NCBI GenBank assembly: GCA_902798545.1
Contig: CADBWQ010000004.1
Coordinates: forward strand, 1-64,000
Direction: 5' to 3'
Source of the DNA: Oscillospiraceae bacterium
GTDB taxonomy: Bacteria; Bacillota; Clostridia; Oscillospirales; Oscillospiraceae
Length of the DNA: 64,000 nucleotides
Shown: positions 1 through 9,351 of the stretch, piece after piece
Position numbering within the stretch: position 1 is the first letter of the stretch
How the letters are laid out: every line of letters starts with the position of its first letter
Program-made: the position numbers and the translations under genes
The notes under the pieces: model-generated
Told to the model about the DNA's origin: nothing
Database searches by the model: none
Seen by the model: only the letters and a program-made list of their open reading frames with translations

Positions 1-1002
1 TCTGTAGTTGTTGAAGAACGGGGTGTGACGGCCGCCTTCTTCCTTGGACAGGACGTAGACCTGGCCCTTGAACTTGGTGTGGGGGTGGATGCTCTTCGGA
101 GCAGCCAGAACCTGACCACGCTCAACAGCCTTCTTGTCAATGCCGCGCAGCAGGCAGCCAACGTTATCGCCGGCTTCTGCATACTCAAGGGTCTTGTGGA
201 ACATTTCGGTGCCGGTGACGGTGGTCTCGGTGCTTTCGTCCTTCAGGCCGACGATCTCAACCTTGTCGCCGATCTTGACGCGGCCACGCTCAACACGGCC
301 GGTAACGACGGTGCCACGACCGGAGATGGTGAAGACGTCCTCAATGGGCATCAGGAAGGGCTGGTCCGCCTTACGGTCCGGGGTCGGGATCCAGCTGTCG
401 ACAGCGTCCATGAGTTCCTTAATGCAGGCATACTCGGGGGCGTTGGGATCCTGGGACTCGCTGACGAGGGCGTTCAGTGCGCTGCCGCGGATGATCGGGG
501 TATCATCGCCAGGGAAGCCGTAGAAGTCAAGCAGCTCGCGGACTTCCATCTCGACGAGCTCAAGCAGCTCTTCGTCGTCAACCTGGTCGCACTTGTTCAG
601 GAACACCAGGACGGAAGGAACGTTAACCTGACGGGCAAGCAGAAGGTGCTCACGGGTCTGGGCCATCGGGCCGTCGGAAGCAGCGATAACGAGGATAGCG
701 CCGTCCATCTGAGCAGCACCGGTGATCATGTTCTTGATATAGTCGGCGTGGCCCGGGCAGTCAACGTGTGCATAGTGACGCTTCTCGGTCTCATACTCGA
801 CGTGAGCGGTGTTGATGGTGATACCACGCTCGCGCTCTTCCGGAGCCTTGTCGATGGAAGAATAGTCGGTGTACTCAGCCTTGCCCTGCAGAGCCAGGTA
901 CTTGGTAATGGCAGCGGTAAGGGTGGTCTTGCCGTGGTCGATATGACCGATGGTGCCGATGTTGACATGGGGTTTGGTTCTGTTGTACATCTGTTTCGCC
1001 AT
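1..1002 (-). CDS. tuf: Elongation factor Tu, C-terminus cut by window edge
   Basis: This is the GTPase that brings aminoacyl-tRNA to the ribosomal A site. The reading frame is open from the ATG at 1002 to base 1, giving 334 residues, so about 60 C-terminal residues of beta-barrel domain 3 lie outside the window. Visible GTPase motifs are GHIDHGKT at residues 19-26 (P-loop), DCPGHADY (G3) and NKCD (G4). An AGGAGG ribosome site lies about 9 bases upstream of the start. It is the last visible gene of the rpsL-rpsG-fusA-tuf operon and follows fusA after about 45 bases. Identity is certain; whether a second tuf copy exists elsewhere cannot be seen. Confidence 0.98.
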   Translation of the reverse strand, partial: MAKQMYNRTKPHVNIGTIGHIDHGKTTLTAAITKYLALQGKAEYTDYSSIDKAPEERERGITINTAHVEYETEKRHYAHVDCPGHADYIKNMITGAAQMDGAILVIAASDGPMAQTREHLLLARQVNVPSVLVFLNKCDQVDDEELLELVEMEVRELLDFYGFPGDDTPIIRGSALNALVSESQDPNAPEYACIKELMDAVDSWIPTPDRKADQPFLMPIEDVFTISGRGTVVTGRVERGRVKIGDKVEIVGLKDESTETTVTGTEMFHKTLEYAEAGDNVGCLLRGIDKKAVERGQVLAAPKSIHPHTKFKGQVYVLSKEEGGRHTPFFNNYR

Positions 1003-1047
1003 TGTAATAATCCTCCTGATTTAATAAATGTCTTTTTCTTATCTAAT

Positions 1048-3132
1048 TTATCTGGAGTAGCCCGGTCTTGAATTGACCAGAGCTTCCTGAAGATTCTTCG
1101 GCAGCTCGACAAAGTGGCTGGGCTCCATGCTGTATGTTGCCCTGCCCTGGGTCTTGCTGCGCAGGTCGGTGGCATAGCCGAACATCGTGCTCAGCGGCAC
1201 ATGGCAGGTGATGATTGCCGTGCCGTTGTGGATGTCGGTTCCGGCGATCTGGCCGCGGCGGGCATTGATATCGCCCATCACGTCGCCCATGTAATCGTCC
1301 GGAGCGGTGACAACGACCTTCATAATCGGTTCAAGGAGCGTCGGATCCGCCTTCTGGCAGGCCTCCTTGAAGGCCATGCTTCCGCAGATCTTAAAAGCCA
1401 GTTCGGAAGAGTCAACCTCATGGAAGGATCCGTCGATCAGCGTGCACTTGACATCGACCACCTGGTAGCCGGCCAGTACACCGGAGAGCATTGCGCCCTG
1501 GATACCCTGATCAACGCAGGGAATATACTCCTTGGGGATCGCGCCGCCCGTGATCTTGTTGACGAATTCGTATCCCTTGCCGGTTTCGTTCGGTTCGACG
1601 ATCAGCTTGACATGAGCAAACTGACCCTTGCCGCCCGTCTGACGAACATAACGGGTATCCACCGTTGCGGACTTCCGGATGGTCTCCTTATAGGAAACCT
1701 GCGGCTTGCCGACATTGGCCTCGACCTTGAACTCTCTGAGCAGTCGGTCCACGATAATTTCCAGATGGAGCTCGCCCATGCCGGCGATGATGGTCTGTCC
1801 GGTCTCCTCGTCCGTATAGGTCTTGAAGGTCGGATCCTCTTCCGCCAGCTTCTGAAGCGCGATCGCCATTTTTTCCTGACCGGCCTTCGTCTTGGGCTCA
1901 ATCGCCACGCGGATGACCGGCTCGGGGAATTCCATGGACTCCAGTACAATCGGATGTTTCTCGTCGCAGAGCGTATCGCCCGTCGTCGTATTCTTCAGAC
2001 CCACCGCAGCGGCAATGTCACCGGAATACACATGGTCGATGTCTTCTCTGTGGTTGGCATGCATCTGCAGAATACGTCCGAGTCTCTCACGCTGTCCCTT
2101 CGTGGTGTTCATGACGGTTTTTCCGGTCTCCAGCTGTCCGGAGTATACACGGAAGAATCCGAGCTTTCCCACAAAGGGGTCTGTCATGATCTTAAACGCG
2201 AGTGCGGAGAAAGGAGCGTCATCGTTCGCTTCGCGCGTCTCGGTCTCGTCGGACTTGGGATTCTTGCCTTCCACCGGAGGAACATCCAGCGGGGACGGCA
2301 TGTAGTCCACAATTGCATCCAGGAGCTTCTGCACGCCCTTGTTTTTGTAGGAAGTGCCGCAGGTGACGGGGACCATTTTCACCGCCACAGTGGCCTTCCG
2401 GATGGCAGCGCGGATCTTGTCCGCAGGCACGTCTTCTCCCGAGAGATACAGTTCCATGATCTCATCATCGAAATCGGACACTGCCTCCAGGAGCTTATCA
2501 CGATACTCTTCCGCGAGTTCACGCATATCTTCGGGAATTTCCTCCACATGCATGTCCTTGCCCAGGTCATCGTAATAGATGTCGGCGTTCATATCCACCA
2601 GATCAATAATACCCTTAAAGGTCTCCTCACTGCCAATTGGGAGCTGAATGGGTACCGCGTTGCACTTCAGCCTGTCATGCACCATATCCAGCACATGATA
2701 GAAATCCGCGCCCATGATGTCCATCTTGTTCACGTAGATCATGCGAGGTACGTGATAGTGATCAGCCTGCCGCCAGACAGTTTCGGACTGAGGCTCCACG
2801 CCGCCCTTTGCACACAGCACCGTCACGCATCCGTCCAGCACTCGAAGCGAGCGCTCAACTTCAACCGTGAAATCCACGTGGCCCGGGGTATCGATGATGT
2901 TGATGCGGGTGTCACGCCAGAAGCAGGTTGTCGCAGCAGAGGTGATAGTGATACCACGCTCCTGTTCCTGCGCCATCCAGTCCATGGTCGCTGTACCCTC
3001 ATGCGTCTCACCCAGCTTGTAGTTGACTCCGGTATAGAACAGGATACGTTCTGTCGTCGTGGTCTTCCCGGCGTCAATGTGAGCCATGATACCGATATTC
3101 CTTGTTTTTTCCAGTGAATACTTTCTGGGCAT
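1048..3132 (-). CDS. fusA: Elongation factor G
   Basis: This ribosomal translocase GTPase is 694 residues long, the usual length for EF-G. It starts [20 protein letters not shown]. The P-loop AHIDAGKT lies near residues 17-24, followed by the switch region, DTPGHVDF (G3) and NKMD (G4). The C-terminal half has the ribosome-contacting domains IV and V, ending with the typical SHFVELP segment. It is co-directional with rpsG (21-base gap) and tuf (45-base gap) in a str-type operon. There is no sign of the shortened or diverged EF-G2 paralogue type. Confidence 0.98.
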   Translation of the reverse strand: MPRKYSLEKTRNIGIMAHIDAGKTTTTERILFYTGVNYKLGETHEGTATMDWMAQEQERGITITSAATTCFWRDTRINIIDTPGHVDFTVEVERSLRVLDGCVTVLCAKGGVEPQSETVWRQADHYHVPRMIYVNKMDIMGADFYHVLDMVHDRLKCNAVPIQLPIGSEETFKGIIDLVDMNADIYYDDLGKDMHVEEIPEDMRELAEEYRDKLLEAVSDFDDEIMELYLSGEDVPADKIRAAIRKATVAVKMVPVTCGTSYKNKGVQKLLDAIVDYMPSPLDVPPVEGKNPKSDETETREANDDAPFSALAFKIMTDPFVGKLGFFRVYSGQLETGKTVMNTTKGQRERLGRILQMHANHREDIDHVYSGDIAAAVGLKNTTTGDTLCDEKHPIVLESMEFPEPVIRVAIEPKTKAGQEKMAIALQKLAEEDPTFKTYTDEETGQTIIAGMGELHLEIIVDRLLREFKVEANVGKPQVSYKETIRKSATVDTRYVRQTGGKGQFAHVKLIVEPNETGKGYEFVNKITGGAIPKEYIPCVDQGIQGAMLSGVLAGYQVVDVKCTLIDGSFHEVDSSELAFKICGSMAFKEACQKADPTLLEPIMKVVVTAPDDYMGDVMGDINARRGQIAGTDIHNGTAIITCHVPLSTMFGYATDLRSKTQGRATYSMEPSHFVELPKNLQEALVNSRPGYSR

Positions 3133-3153
3133 CTGCTTAAACTCCTGAGTAGC

Positions 3154-3624
3154 TTACCATCTGAAGTGTGCGAATGCCTTGTTGGCTTCCGCGTTCTTAT
3201 GCATATCCTCGCGCTTCTTAACAGCCGCGCCAAGGTTGTTGCATGCATCCATGATCTCGCCTGCAAGGCGTTCTTTCATGGTTTTCTCGCTGCGCTTGCG
3301 GGAATAATCCACCAGCCAGCGCAGTGCCAGCGTCTGACGTCTGGCAGGCCGAACTTCGATAGGCACCTGATAGGTGGCGCCACCGACGCGGCGTGCCTTG
3401 ACCTCGAGAGCGGGCATGATGTTGTTCATAGCTTCGGTAAACGCATCAAGGGGTTCCTTGCCGGTCTTCTCCTTGATGATGTCGAAAGCGTCGTAGACGA
3501 CCTTCTGAGCAACACCCTTTTTGCCGTCGAGCATAACACCGTTGATGAGCTTGGTCACCAGAACACTGTTATACACAGGATCGGGCAATATTTCTCTCTT
3601 GGGAACATTACCTCTTCTGGGCAC
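3154..3624 (-). CDS. rpsG: 30S ribosomal protein S7, GTG start
   Basis: S7 binds the 3' major domain of 16S rRNA and nucleates the head of the small subunit. With the GTG start at 3624 the product is 156 residues, the family's normal length, beginning [10 protein letters not shown] after the initiator. An in-frame ATG at 3642 exists, but its first codons contain the AAGGAGG ribosome-binding site that serves the GTG, so the longer form is unlikely. The gene sits between rpsL and fusA. In proteobacteria S7 is the translational repressor of this operon; no equivalent site was identified here. Confidence 0.97.
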   Translation of the reverse strand: MPRRGNVPKREILPDPVYNSVLVTKLINGVMLDGKKGVAQKVVYDAFDIIKEKTGKEPLDAFTEAMNNIMPALEVKARRVGGATYQVPIEVRPARRQTLALRWLVDYSRKRSEKTMKERLAGEIMDACNNLGAAVKKREDMHKNAEANKAFAHFRW

Positions 3625-3743
3625 GTTGCTTCCCTCCTTCATTAAAAAATGGAATCACAGGTACTCAAACGCGATTTTCGCGTCCGTTGCGCCCTGAGGT
3701 TTATCTATCTATAATAAACGACAGGGCAATTGCCGCCGTAGAA

Positions 3744-4166
3744 TTACTTTTTCTTTGCGGCCTTGGGCCTCTTTGCGCCGTACTTGGAACGTCCCTGCAT
3801 ACGGCCGTTGACACCCTGAGCGTCCAGCGTACCGCGGATGATGTGGTAACGCACACCAGGCAGGTCCTTGACACGACCGCCGCGAATCATAACCACAGAG
3901 TGCTCCTGCAGGTTATGGCCGATGCCGGGGATGTAAGCAGTGACCTCATAGCCGTTCGTGAGACGGACACGCGCGATCTTACGCAGAGCGGAGTTCGGCT
4001 TCTTCGGGGTAGAGGTACGGACTGCGGTGCAGACGCCTCTCTTCTGAGGGGAGCTCTGGTTGGTCTCCTTGTTGCGCAGGGTGTTCATGCTCTTCTGCAG
4101 TGCAGAGGTGGACTTATAAGTGACCTGCTCTCTGCCTTTTCTCACCAGTTGGTTAAAGGTTGGCAT
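3744..4166 (-). CDS. rpsL: 30S ribosomal protein S12
   Basis: S12 lies at the decoding centre and affects accuracy of translation. The product from the ATG at 4166 is 140 residues. It opens with [12 protein letters not shown] and carries the loops that line the A site ([11 protein letters not shown] and the [19 protein letters not shown] stretch). The loop lysines read as in the wild type, so the sequence gives no sign of streptomycin-resistance substitutions. An AAAGGAGG site precedes the start. A longer in-frame ORF extends to 4343 but crosses the predicted promoter, so it is not used. It is first in the rpsL-rpsG-fusA-tuf operon; rpoB/rpoC are not upstream, where recA lies instead. Confidence 0.98.
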   Translation of the reverse strand: MPTFNQLVRKGREQVTYKSTSALQKSMNTLRNKETNQSSPQKRGVCTAVRTSTPKKPNSALRKIARVRLTNGYEVTAYIPGIGHNLQEHSVVMIRGGRVKDLPGVRYHIIRGTLDAQGVNGRMQGRSKYGAKRPKAAKKK

Positions 4167-4195
4167 TGTTTTCCTCCTTTCTTCAAGATTTTTGC

Positions 4196-4217
4196 CCGGC
4201 AGATTTTCCTCTGCCGG
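4196..4217 (-). promoter_or_regulatory. Hairpin in the rpsL leader
   Basis: A perfect inverted repeat lies in the 5' leader between the promoter and rpsL. The arms are CCGGCAGA (4196-4203) and TCTGCCGG (4210-4217) with a six-base loop. It sits about 30 bases upstream of the start codon and just before the ribosome site. It has no U-run, so it is not a terminator. It could stabilise the mRNA or bind a ribosomal protein; that role is inference. Confidence 0.55.
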
Positions 4218-4260
4218 AGCGCGCACTTCACCCGTCACGGTGCAATCCACGCAATTGGTG

Positions 4261-4289
4261 ATTATAGCAAAAGAAAAGGGAGACGTCAA
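4261..4289 (-). promoter_or_regulatory. Promoter of the rpsL operon
   Basis: On the minus strand TTGACG (-35, 4284-4289) and TATAAT (-10, 4261-4266) are separated by exactly 17 bases. This is a near-consensus sigma-A promoter and would give a leader of roughly 85-90 bases before rpsL. Between this promoter and recA (4290-4540) no gene was found; the short ORFs there look like noise. Confidence 0.85.
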
Positions 4290-4523
4290 GAATTTTCTCT
4301 GTTTTTCACAAAAGTTTTTCTCCTTTTTTGGTTGTTTTGACAATTATCCAGGCAAACCACAGGATGTTGTGTTTTTCCCCTGTTTTTTCCCTGCTGCTAT
4401 GGTCAGGATCCTCCGTCGCGGGAATTTTCTGCTTGCATTTTGAGGATTCCTGTATTATTGTTGTGTAAAACAATCTGTCCGGTCGAAGCGGGTTCCGTCC
4501 CGCTCCGTTATTATTCATTTTTT

Positions 4524-4573
4524 CGGACATTTCTCCCGCTGTCCGTTTTTTGGGACACGTTCTGTGTTATAAT
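4524..4573 (+). promoter_or_regulatory. recA promoter region with inverted repeat
   Basis: A perfect TATAAT at 4568-4573 lies 43 bases before recA. The -35 region is T-rich and weak (about 4545-4551). Directly overlapping it is an inverted repeat, CGGACA (4524-4529) and TGTCCG (4540-4545), followed by six Ts. It could be an operator or a small terminator guarding the recA promoter. No LexA box of the GAAC-N4-GTTC type was found, so SOS control is not demonstrated. Confidence 0.5.
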
Positions 4574-4615
4574 GATCGCAACATAAAATCCTTACAAAAA
4601 GGAGATTGAATAACA

Positions 4616-5746
4616 ATGGCTGAAAAGAAAAAGGTTCCTGTCACTCCCGTCTCGAAGGCGGGCAGCGCCGAGGACAGAAAGCAGGCCCTTGATACTGTTC
4701 TGAAGAAGATTGAGCGCGACTACGGCAAGGGCACGATCATGCGCCTCGGCGACGATATCCCTGTGAATGTGGAGTCTCTCTCCACCGGCTCTCTGACCCT
4801 GGACCTGGCTCTGGGCATCGGCGGTGTCCCGAAGGGGCGTATTGTTGAGATCTATGGCCCTGAGGCCTCCGGTAAAACCACCCTCGCGCTGCACGTGGTT
4901 GCTTCCTCTCAGAAGCAGGGCGGTACCGCGGCCTACATCGATGTCGAGCACGCGTTGGAGCCGGCTTATGCCCGCGCCCTGGGTGTCGATATTGATGAGC
5001 TTCTCATTTCCCAGCCGGACACCGGTGAGCAGGCACTCGACATCTGTGAGTCGCTGGTCCGTTCCGGCGCCGTGGACGTCGTTGTGGTCGACTCCGTCGC
5101 CGCTCTGGTTCCCCGGACGGAACTTGAGGGCGAGATCGGCGACTCCGTTGTCGGCGTTCTGGCCCGACTGATGAGCCAGGCCATGCGCCGCCTGGCCGGT
5201 GCCATTTCCAAGAACAACTGCACCGTCATCTTCATCAACCAGCTCCGTCAGAAGATCGGCGTCATGTACGGAAACCCCGAGACCACCCCGGGCGGTCTTG
5301 CCCTGAAGTACTATGCCAGTGTACGCATTGACGTACGCCGTGTGGAGACGCTCAAAGTCAACGGCGAGATGATCGGCAACCACACCCGTGCAAAGGTTGT
5401 GAAGAACAAGCTGGCCCCTCCGTTCAAGGAAGCCGAGTTCGACATCATGTATGGCGAGGGCATTTCCCGTATCGGTGAGATCGTTGATCTCGCTGTCAAG
5501 CTCGAAATAATTGAGAAAGGCGGCGCCTGGTTTACGGTGGAAGGGAACCGCATTCAGGGCCGCGACGGCGTTAAGCAGTTCCTGGTTGATAATCCCGATG
5601 TCGCCGAGCGGATCGAAGCCCAGATTCGTGAAAACGCATGGAAGCTTGCCGGTGCGCAGGGAAAACGCGCCGCCATCGCCACCGGCCGCACCTCGGCAGA
5701 TACCGTCGCTGTGGACGTCTCTGCGGATGACTTTGACCTCGGCTGA
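4616..5746 (+). CDS. recA: Recombinase A
   Basis: RecA forms ATP-dependent filaments on single-stranded DNA, drives strand exchange and promotes LexA self-cleavage. The product is 376 residues. The Walker A motif GPEASGKTT is at residues 81-89, and the [10 protein letters not shown] Walker B strand and the [14 protein letters not shown]2 loop region are intact. The C-terminus is short and acidic (ADDFDLG), as in other RecA proteins. An AAAAAGGAG site precedes the ATG. It is monocistronic: the promoter is at 4568 and a strong terminator follows at 5792. It lies back to back with the rpsL operon, an unusual neighbour. Confidence 0.98.
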   Translation: MAEKKKVPVTPVSKAGSAEDRKQALDTVLKKIERDYGKGTIMRLGDDIPVNVESLSTGSLTLDLALGIGGVPKGRIVEIYGPEASGKTTLALHVVASSQKQGGTAAYIDVEHALEPAYARALGVDIDELLISQPDTGEQALDICESLVRSGAVDVVVVDSVAALVPRTELEGEIGDSVVGVLARLMSQAMRRLAGAISKNNCTVIFINQLRQKIGVMYGNPETTPGGLALKYYASVRIDVRRVETLKVNGEMIGNHTRAKVVKNKLAPPFKEAEFDIMYGEGISRIGEIVDLAVKLEIIEKGGAWFTVEGNRIQGRDGVKQFLVDNPDVAERIEAQIRENAWKLAGAQGKRAAIATGRTSADTVAVDVSADDFDLG

Positions 5747-5791
5747 GTCCAATCGCTGCCGCAATTTCCGGCAGCTCCCATAAAAAGATTT

Positions 5792-5826
5792 CGCCCATCC
5801 CGTGAAGGGATGGGCGATTCTTATTG
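5792..5826. terminator. Bidirectional terminator between recA and acpP
   Basis: A 10-bp stem (CGCCCATCCC at 5792-5801, GGGATGGGCG at 5807-5816) closes a GTGAA loop. A T-rich tail follows on the plus side and an A-run precedes it, so it can stop both recA (plus) and acpP (minus) transcripts. Confidence 0.85.
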
Positions 5827-5831
5827 TTTTG

Positions 5832-6059
5832 TTATCTCATGTTGTCGAGATAATCGACAATGCGTCCGACGGTGACGAGCTGTGCCGCGTCATCGTCCGA
5901 GATGCTCACGCCGAATTCGTCCTCCAGCGACATGATCAGCTCAACCACATCGAGGGAGTCAGCGCCGAGATCATCGATCAGGTTGGTATCCATGGTGATG
6001 GTCTCCGGATCCAGCTCGAACTGCTGGGCCAGCGCGTCTCTGACTTTTTCGAAATACAT
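5832..6059 (-). CDS. acpP: Acyl carrier protein
   Basis: This small acidic carrier holds growing acyl chains on a 4'-phosphopantetheine arm during fatty-acid synthesis. It is 75 residues long. The attachment motif GADSLD carries the modified serine at residue 35, and the sequence around it (DDLGADSLDVVELIMSLE) is typical of FabF-dependent type II ACPs. It is the last gene of the rpmH-to-acpP series, 74 bases after jag, and not beside fab genes as it often is, so it could be a second ACP. The terminator at 5792 follows it. Confidence 0.95.
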   Translation of the reverse strand: MYFEKVRDALAQQFELDPETITMDTNLIDDLGADSLDVVELIMSLEDEFGVSISDDDAAQLVTVGRIVDYLDNMR

Positions 6060-6133
6060 ATTGACGGTTCCTCCGATCTGTAAGAATAGAAATTATGGAT
6101 CACAGATACGAGTCCAACGTCCTGCGGATGGGG

Positions 6134-6940
6134 TCATGCCCACTCCCGGCTCTGGGGTTTGCCGGATGTGCTCTGTTCTCCGCGGACATAGCTGACGACG
6201 ACCCGGCGGTTTGGCTCAGTGCCGGTGGAGGCCGTAGTCACACCTTCATAATTCTGCAGCGCTGTATGGATCACGTGACGCTCATAGGAGTTCATCGGTT
6301 CCAATGCCATGCTGCGCTTATACTTGATTGCCTTTTCGGCCATCTTTTCGGCAAGCTTTGTGAGGGATTCCTCCCGTTTGGCACGGTAGTTCTCCGCATC
6401 GACACTAACGCGCAGATGCTTCTCGTTGCCATGATTGACCGCATAATTGGTGAGGTGCTGGATCGCATCCAGGGTCTCTCCTCTGCGTCCGATCACAGCG
6501 CCCATTCCGGGGCCGGCAAGGTCTACCATAATCCCGCCGCCTTCTCTTTCGCTCATGTTGATCTCTGCGTTGATCCCCATGTGCTCGAGCAGCCCGCTCA
6601 GGAAGCTGCGGACCGCGGTATAGTCTGCCGACTCATCGGCCGGAGCCGCTGCGGGTGTGATTGCAGGCTTTTTCTCTTCTGTTCCCTCGGTTTTTACCGC
6701 GGGCTTTTCTGCCGGCTTTTTCTCCTCAACAGGTGCCTTCGCAGCAGGGGTCGGAGCCTCATCCTCAGTCTCCCAGCTCACGCGTACCTTCGCCGGCTGA
6801 GCTCCGATTCCGAGAAATCCCGGTTTCGCGCGCTCGACAAGTTCAACCGAGACATCATCGCGCTCCATGCCCAGTTCGCGGAGCGCAGCAGCGATGGCTT
6901 CTTCCTCGGTCTTGCCGGTTTTTTCCAGATAGTTGATCAT
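6134..6940 (-). CDS. khpB: RNA-binding protein KhpB (Jag/EloR)
   Basis: This cytoplasmic RNA-binding protein is linked in Firmicutes to cell elongation and sRNA binding, usually with KhpA. It is 268 residues long. A Jag_N domain covers about residues 1-55. A Lys/Glu/Pro/Ala-rich linker runs from about 57 to 105. A KH-II domain has the GRRG loop near 152-155, and a C-terminal R3H domain is marked by the R-x4-H-type segment SYERHVIHTAL. Its ATG overlaps the yidC stop by four bases, so the two are translationally coupled in the classical yidC-jag arrangement. Confidence 0.95.
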   Translation of the reverse strand: MINYLEKTGKTEEEAIAAALRELGMERDDVSVELVERAKPGFLGIGAQPAKVRVSWETEDEAPTPAAKAPVEEKKPAEKPAVKTEGTEEKKPAITPAAAPADESADYTAVRSFLSGLLEHMGINAEINMSEREGGGIMVDLAGPGMGAVIGRRGETLDAIQHLTNYAVNHGNEKHLRVSVDAENYRAKREESLTKLAEKMAEKAIKYKRSMALEPMNSYERHVIHTALQNYEGVTTASTGTEPNRRVVVSYVRGEQSTSGKPQSREWA

Positions 6941-8331
6941 GCGTTTTCTCCGTTCTCATTTGCAGCAGGCTCAACAGCAGCGGCTTCGGCAGCTTCCGCG
7001 ACGGCTTCAACGGTTTCCGTCACTTCCGCGGTCACATTTTCTGCCGCCTGCATCACATCGTCCTCAACGGTTTCATCGATGGATGCGGCATCCTCAGACT
7101 CCAGAGCAGCCGCCAATGTTGCGGCTTCTGCTGCCTCGGGATTTGAGAAGCGATCGGGTACATAGGCACGGCCTCTGGCATAGCGGCGGTTTCCCACCTG
7201 AGAAGCAGGCTTCTCCGCCCCCTTGATGCCGAGGCGCTCGCGGCGGGCGGCTCGATCCGCACGCTCCAGCGCCGCTTTGCGCTCATCGCTCTTCTGTTTT
7301 TCGTTGGCCTGAATTTTCTTTTTGCTGGTATTGCTGTTCTTTTCCGTTTTTCCCTCTGCACGAAGGCGTTCGGTCTCTTCCCGCTGTTTCTCAATCTCCC
7401 ACTCTCTGGCATCTCTGGCGGCTTTTCGCTCCGCATCCTCCGCATCCAGCTGTTTTTTAAAGACTTTGGTCAGGATGTAATCACGCGCAATGCCGAAAAC
7501 GGAGTTGGCAATCCAGTAGATACCCATGGCGGCAGGCATAACAAAGCAGATCCAGACGCTCATCAGGGGCATCATCAGATTCATGCTCTTCATGGTGGCC
7601 GCGCTTTGGGCGTCCTGTGCGGTGGGCGGATTCGTCGCCGAGCTGATCTTCATGGAAACCCAGGAAAGAAACGCCGAGATAAACGGAATCAGGAACAGGC
7701 CCAACGCCGGGAGCCATACGTGCACGTCGCTCCAGTCGGTGTCCACAAAGAAGTTCCACTTCGGCTGATCACCGAGATTCAGTCCCAGGAAGGAGAAGTC
7801 GACATTGATAAAATTCGGATCGATTTTCCCCGCAAGTCCGCTCTGAACCAGGTCCCAGTTGTCATGGGCCAGCTTGGTCAGCTTGATTTCCGCATAGGCA
7901 TCCGCCCGGGCAGTCACTTCGTAGAGGCCATGCTCTACGAAAAACTCCTGCAGCGTGGTGACAAATTCATCCGTGACAAACATCATTCTGGTCAGGGGCT
8001 GACGGATGACGCTGTACAGGGCAATCAGGATCGGGAAGGGGATCAGGGACCACAGGCAGCCGGACATCGGATTGACGCCCTCCTCGCGGTAGAGCTTCTG
8101 CATCTCTGCGTTCAGCTTCTGGGGATTCCCTTCATGCCTGCGCTGGATTTCCTGAATCTTCGGCTGCAGGCGCGTGGAACGCATCATACTCTTTTTGCTC
8201 TTTGCCATGAAGGGTGCCAGGATCAGGTTGACCGCGAGAGCGAAAAAGATAATGGCCCAGCCATAGCTTCCGGTCAGGTTATACAGCCAGATCATCAGCC
8301 ATGCAAAGGGTTTTGTAATGGTCTTCCACAT
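6937..8331 (-). CDS. yidC: Membrane protein insertase YidC
   Basis: YidC inserts and folds membrane proteins with or without SecYEG. The 464-residue product has the 60KD_IMP core in about the first 285 residues. TM1 is preceded by WLYNLTGSYGWAII, followed by a coiled cytoplasmic hairpin (QPKIQEIQRRHEGNPQKLN) and EGVNPMSGC before TM2, with later TM segments near residues 200-280. A highly charged Lys/Glu/Arg-rich coiled tail of about 175 residues follows, longer than in B. subtilis SpoIIIJ. There is no lipobox signal. It lies between yidD and khpB. A second, very different YidC-like domain occurs at 56282-59047. Confidence 0.95.
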   Translation of the reverse strand: MWKTITKPFAWLMIWLYNLTGSYGWAIIFFALAVNLILAPFMAKSKKSMMRSTRLQPKIQEIQRRHEGNPQKLNAEMQKLYREEGVNPMSGCLWSLIPFPILIALYSVIRQPLTRMMFVTDEFVTTLQEFFVEHGLYEVTARADAYAEIKLTKLAHDNWDLVQSGLAGKIDPNFINVDFSFLGLNLGDQPKWNFFVDTDWSDVHVWLPALGLFLIPFISAFLSWVSMKISSATNPPTAQDAQSAATMKSMNLMMPLMSVWICFVMPAAMGIYWIANSVFGIARDYILTKVFKKQLDAEDAERKAARDAREWEIEKQREETERLRAEGKTEKNSNTSKKKIQANEKQKSDERKAALERADRAARRERLGIKGAEKPASQVGNRRYARGRAYVPDRFSNPEAAEAATLAAALESEDAASIDETVEDDVMQAAENVTAEVTETVEAVAEAAEAAAVEPAANENGENA

Positions 8332-8361
8332 GATGTTTTCCTCAAATCTTCTGCGGTTCCG

Positions 8362-8580
8362 TCACGGAACCGGATCATAATATTGGTGCTTCCCGTGATA
8401 AAAGGGGTGGCACCGGCATATGCGTCTGAGAGCCAGCCAGCCGCCTTTCAGCGCGCCGTATTTCTCGACTGCCTCCAGCGCATACTGCGAACAGGTGGGC
8501 ATAAACCGGCAGCAGGGCTGCCGCATCGGTGAGATAAACTTCCGATAGAACCGAATCATCGCAAGAAGAACCTGCTTCAT
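8362..8580 (-). CDS. yidD: Membrane protein insertion efficiency factor YidD
   Basis: This small 72-residue protein has an amphipathic N-terminal helix and the family's cysteine motif ([15 protein letters not shown]). It is thought to help YidC-dependent insertion at the inner face of the membrane. Its start overlaps the rnpA stop by four bases (ATGA), and yidC follows after 30 bases. The gene order rnpA-yidD-yidC is conserved in bacteria. Confidence 0.95.
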   Translation of the reverse strand: MKQVLLAMIRFYRKFISPMRQPCCRFMPTCSQYALEAVEKYGALKGGWLALRRICRCHPFYHGKHQYYDPVP

Positions 8581-8927
8581 GTTTTCACATCTTTCTTCAT
8601 CAGGTGAAGCCTGCCGCAGCAGTTCAGCACATCTGCCTCCAACTGTCGGTATTCGGCTTCCACCGCGCGCGTTCTGGCAACAAGTATCAGGTCATGACCC
8701 TGCTCCAGCTTCTCGCTGTTGAGGCGCATGATCTCCCGCATCCGCCGCCGGGTCCGGTTGCGTATGACGGCTTTCCCCAGTTTTTTGGAGACGGTAAAGC
8801 CGACGCGATTGGTACCGAGACGGTTTTTTCTGCAGTAGACCACGACGCAGGGACTGACAGCGCTTTTCCCGCGGGCATAGATGCGGCGGAAGTCGCTGTT
8901 AAGTTTGATGCTTGTGCCGGGATTCAA
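8577..8927 (-). CDS. rnpA: Ribonuclease P protein component, probable TTG start
   Basis: This protein subunit assists the RNase P RNA in removing 5' leaders from pre-tRNAs. It contains the RNR signature in [17 protein letters not shown] and the conserved [10 protein letters not shown] and [12 protein letters not shown] stretches. An ATG at 8942 would give 121 residues, but the codons right after it contain GGGAGG. That is a ribosome site at good distance from an in-frame TTG at 8927, which gives 116 residues, nearer the usual length. The TTG start is therefore preferred, though the ATG cannot be excluded. It lies 106 bases downstream of rpmH and overlaps yidD. Confidence 0.93.
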   Translation of the reverse strand: MNPGTSIKLNSDFRRIYARGKSAVSPCVVVYCRKNRLGTNRVGFTVSKKLGKAVIRNRTRRRMREIMRLNSEKLEQGHDLILVARTRAVEAEYRQLEADVLNCCGRLHLMKKDVKT

Positions 8928-9033
8928 ATCAAAGCCTCCCATTGGCCCGGAAAATGCCGAAAGGGCGGATTACGCCGCCCTGAGAAGCACTTCCGTTTTG
9001 CCCCATTCCTGCTCATTGTCTCTGACAAAGATG

Positions 9034-9168
9034 TCAGGCGCTGAGTTTCGCTCTGCCTTTCGCTCTGCGGCGGGCAAGAACCTTGCGGCCGTTGGCTGTG
9101 CGCATTCTTTTCCGGAAACCGTGCTCCTTGCTGCGCTGGCGTTTCTTGGGCTGATAGGTACGAAGCAT
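9034..9168 (-). CDS. rpmH: 50S ribosomal protein L34
   Basis: This 44-residue protein was found by reading the minus strand directly. It begins [20 protein letters not shown] and ends with the Arg/Lys-rich KGRAKLSA, matching L34 throughout ([18 protein letters not shown]). An AAAGGAG site lies upstream. It is first in the rpmH-rnpA-yidD-yidC-jag-acpP series. dnaA, often beside rpmH at the origin of replication, is not upstream here; galU is. Confidence 0.97.
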   Translation of the reverse strand: MLRTYQPKKRQRSKEHGFRKRMRTANGRKVLARRRAKGRAKLSA

Positions 9169-9268
9169 GTGTCTGCACTCCTTTCACACATTGATACTCA
9201 ACATCTTCGGCATTCGGTGGGAAGCAGGTCCCATTCGCAATACAAAAGAAGTAGTTGACAGAAGAATT

Positions 9269-9326
9269 CACCCGGCGGACGCGCCGCCGGGTGAAGATTA
9301 TACCGTATAAGGCCGTCAGATGTCAA
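9269..9326 (-). promoter_or_regulatory. rpmH promoter with hairpin at the transcript start
   Basis: On the minus strand TTGACA (-35, 9321-9326) and TATAAT (-10, 9297-9302) are 18 bases apart. Only four bases past the -10 box begins a perfect 10-bp inverted repeat (9269-9278 with 9284-9293, five-base loop, GC-rich). The mRNA would therefore begin at or inside a very stable hairpin, which could protect the 5' end. It lacks a clear U-run on either side; a weak galU terminator role is less likely. Confidence 0.75.
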
Positions 9327-9351
9327 CTAAAATTTCGGCCGTCAATGGGAA

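Noticed and set aside
4306-4530. Small minus-strand ORF (74 codons) upstream of rpsL
   Set aside because: It has no ribosome site and overlaps the promoter region; no family features.
4540-4565. LexA/SOS box upstream of recA
   Set aside because: GGGACACGTTCT resembles a half-site only; the GAAC-N4-GTTC form is not completed.
9269-9293. Hairpin as galU terminator
   Set aside because: There is no U-run after it on the minus strand and it lies right at the predicted rpmH transcript start; kept as a leader structure.
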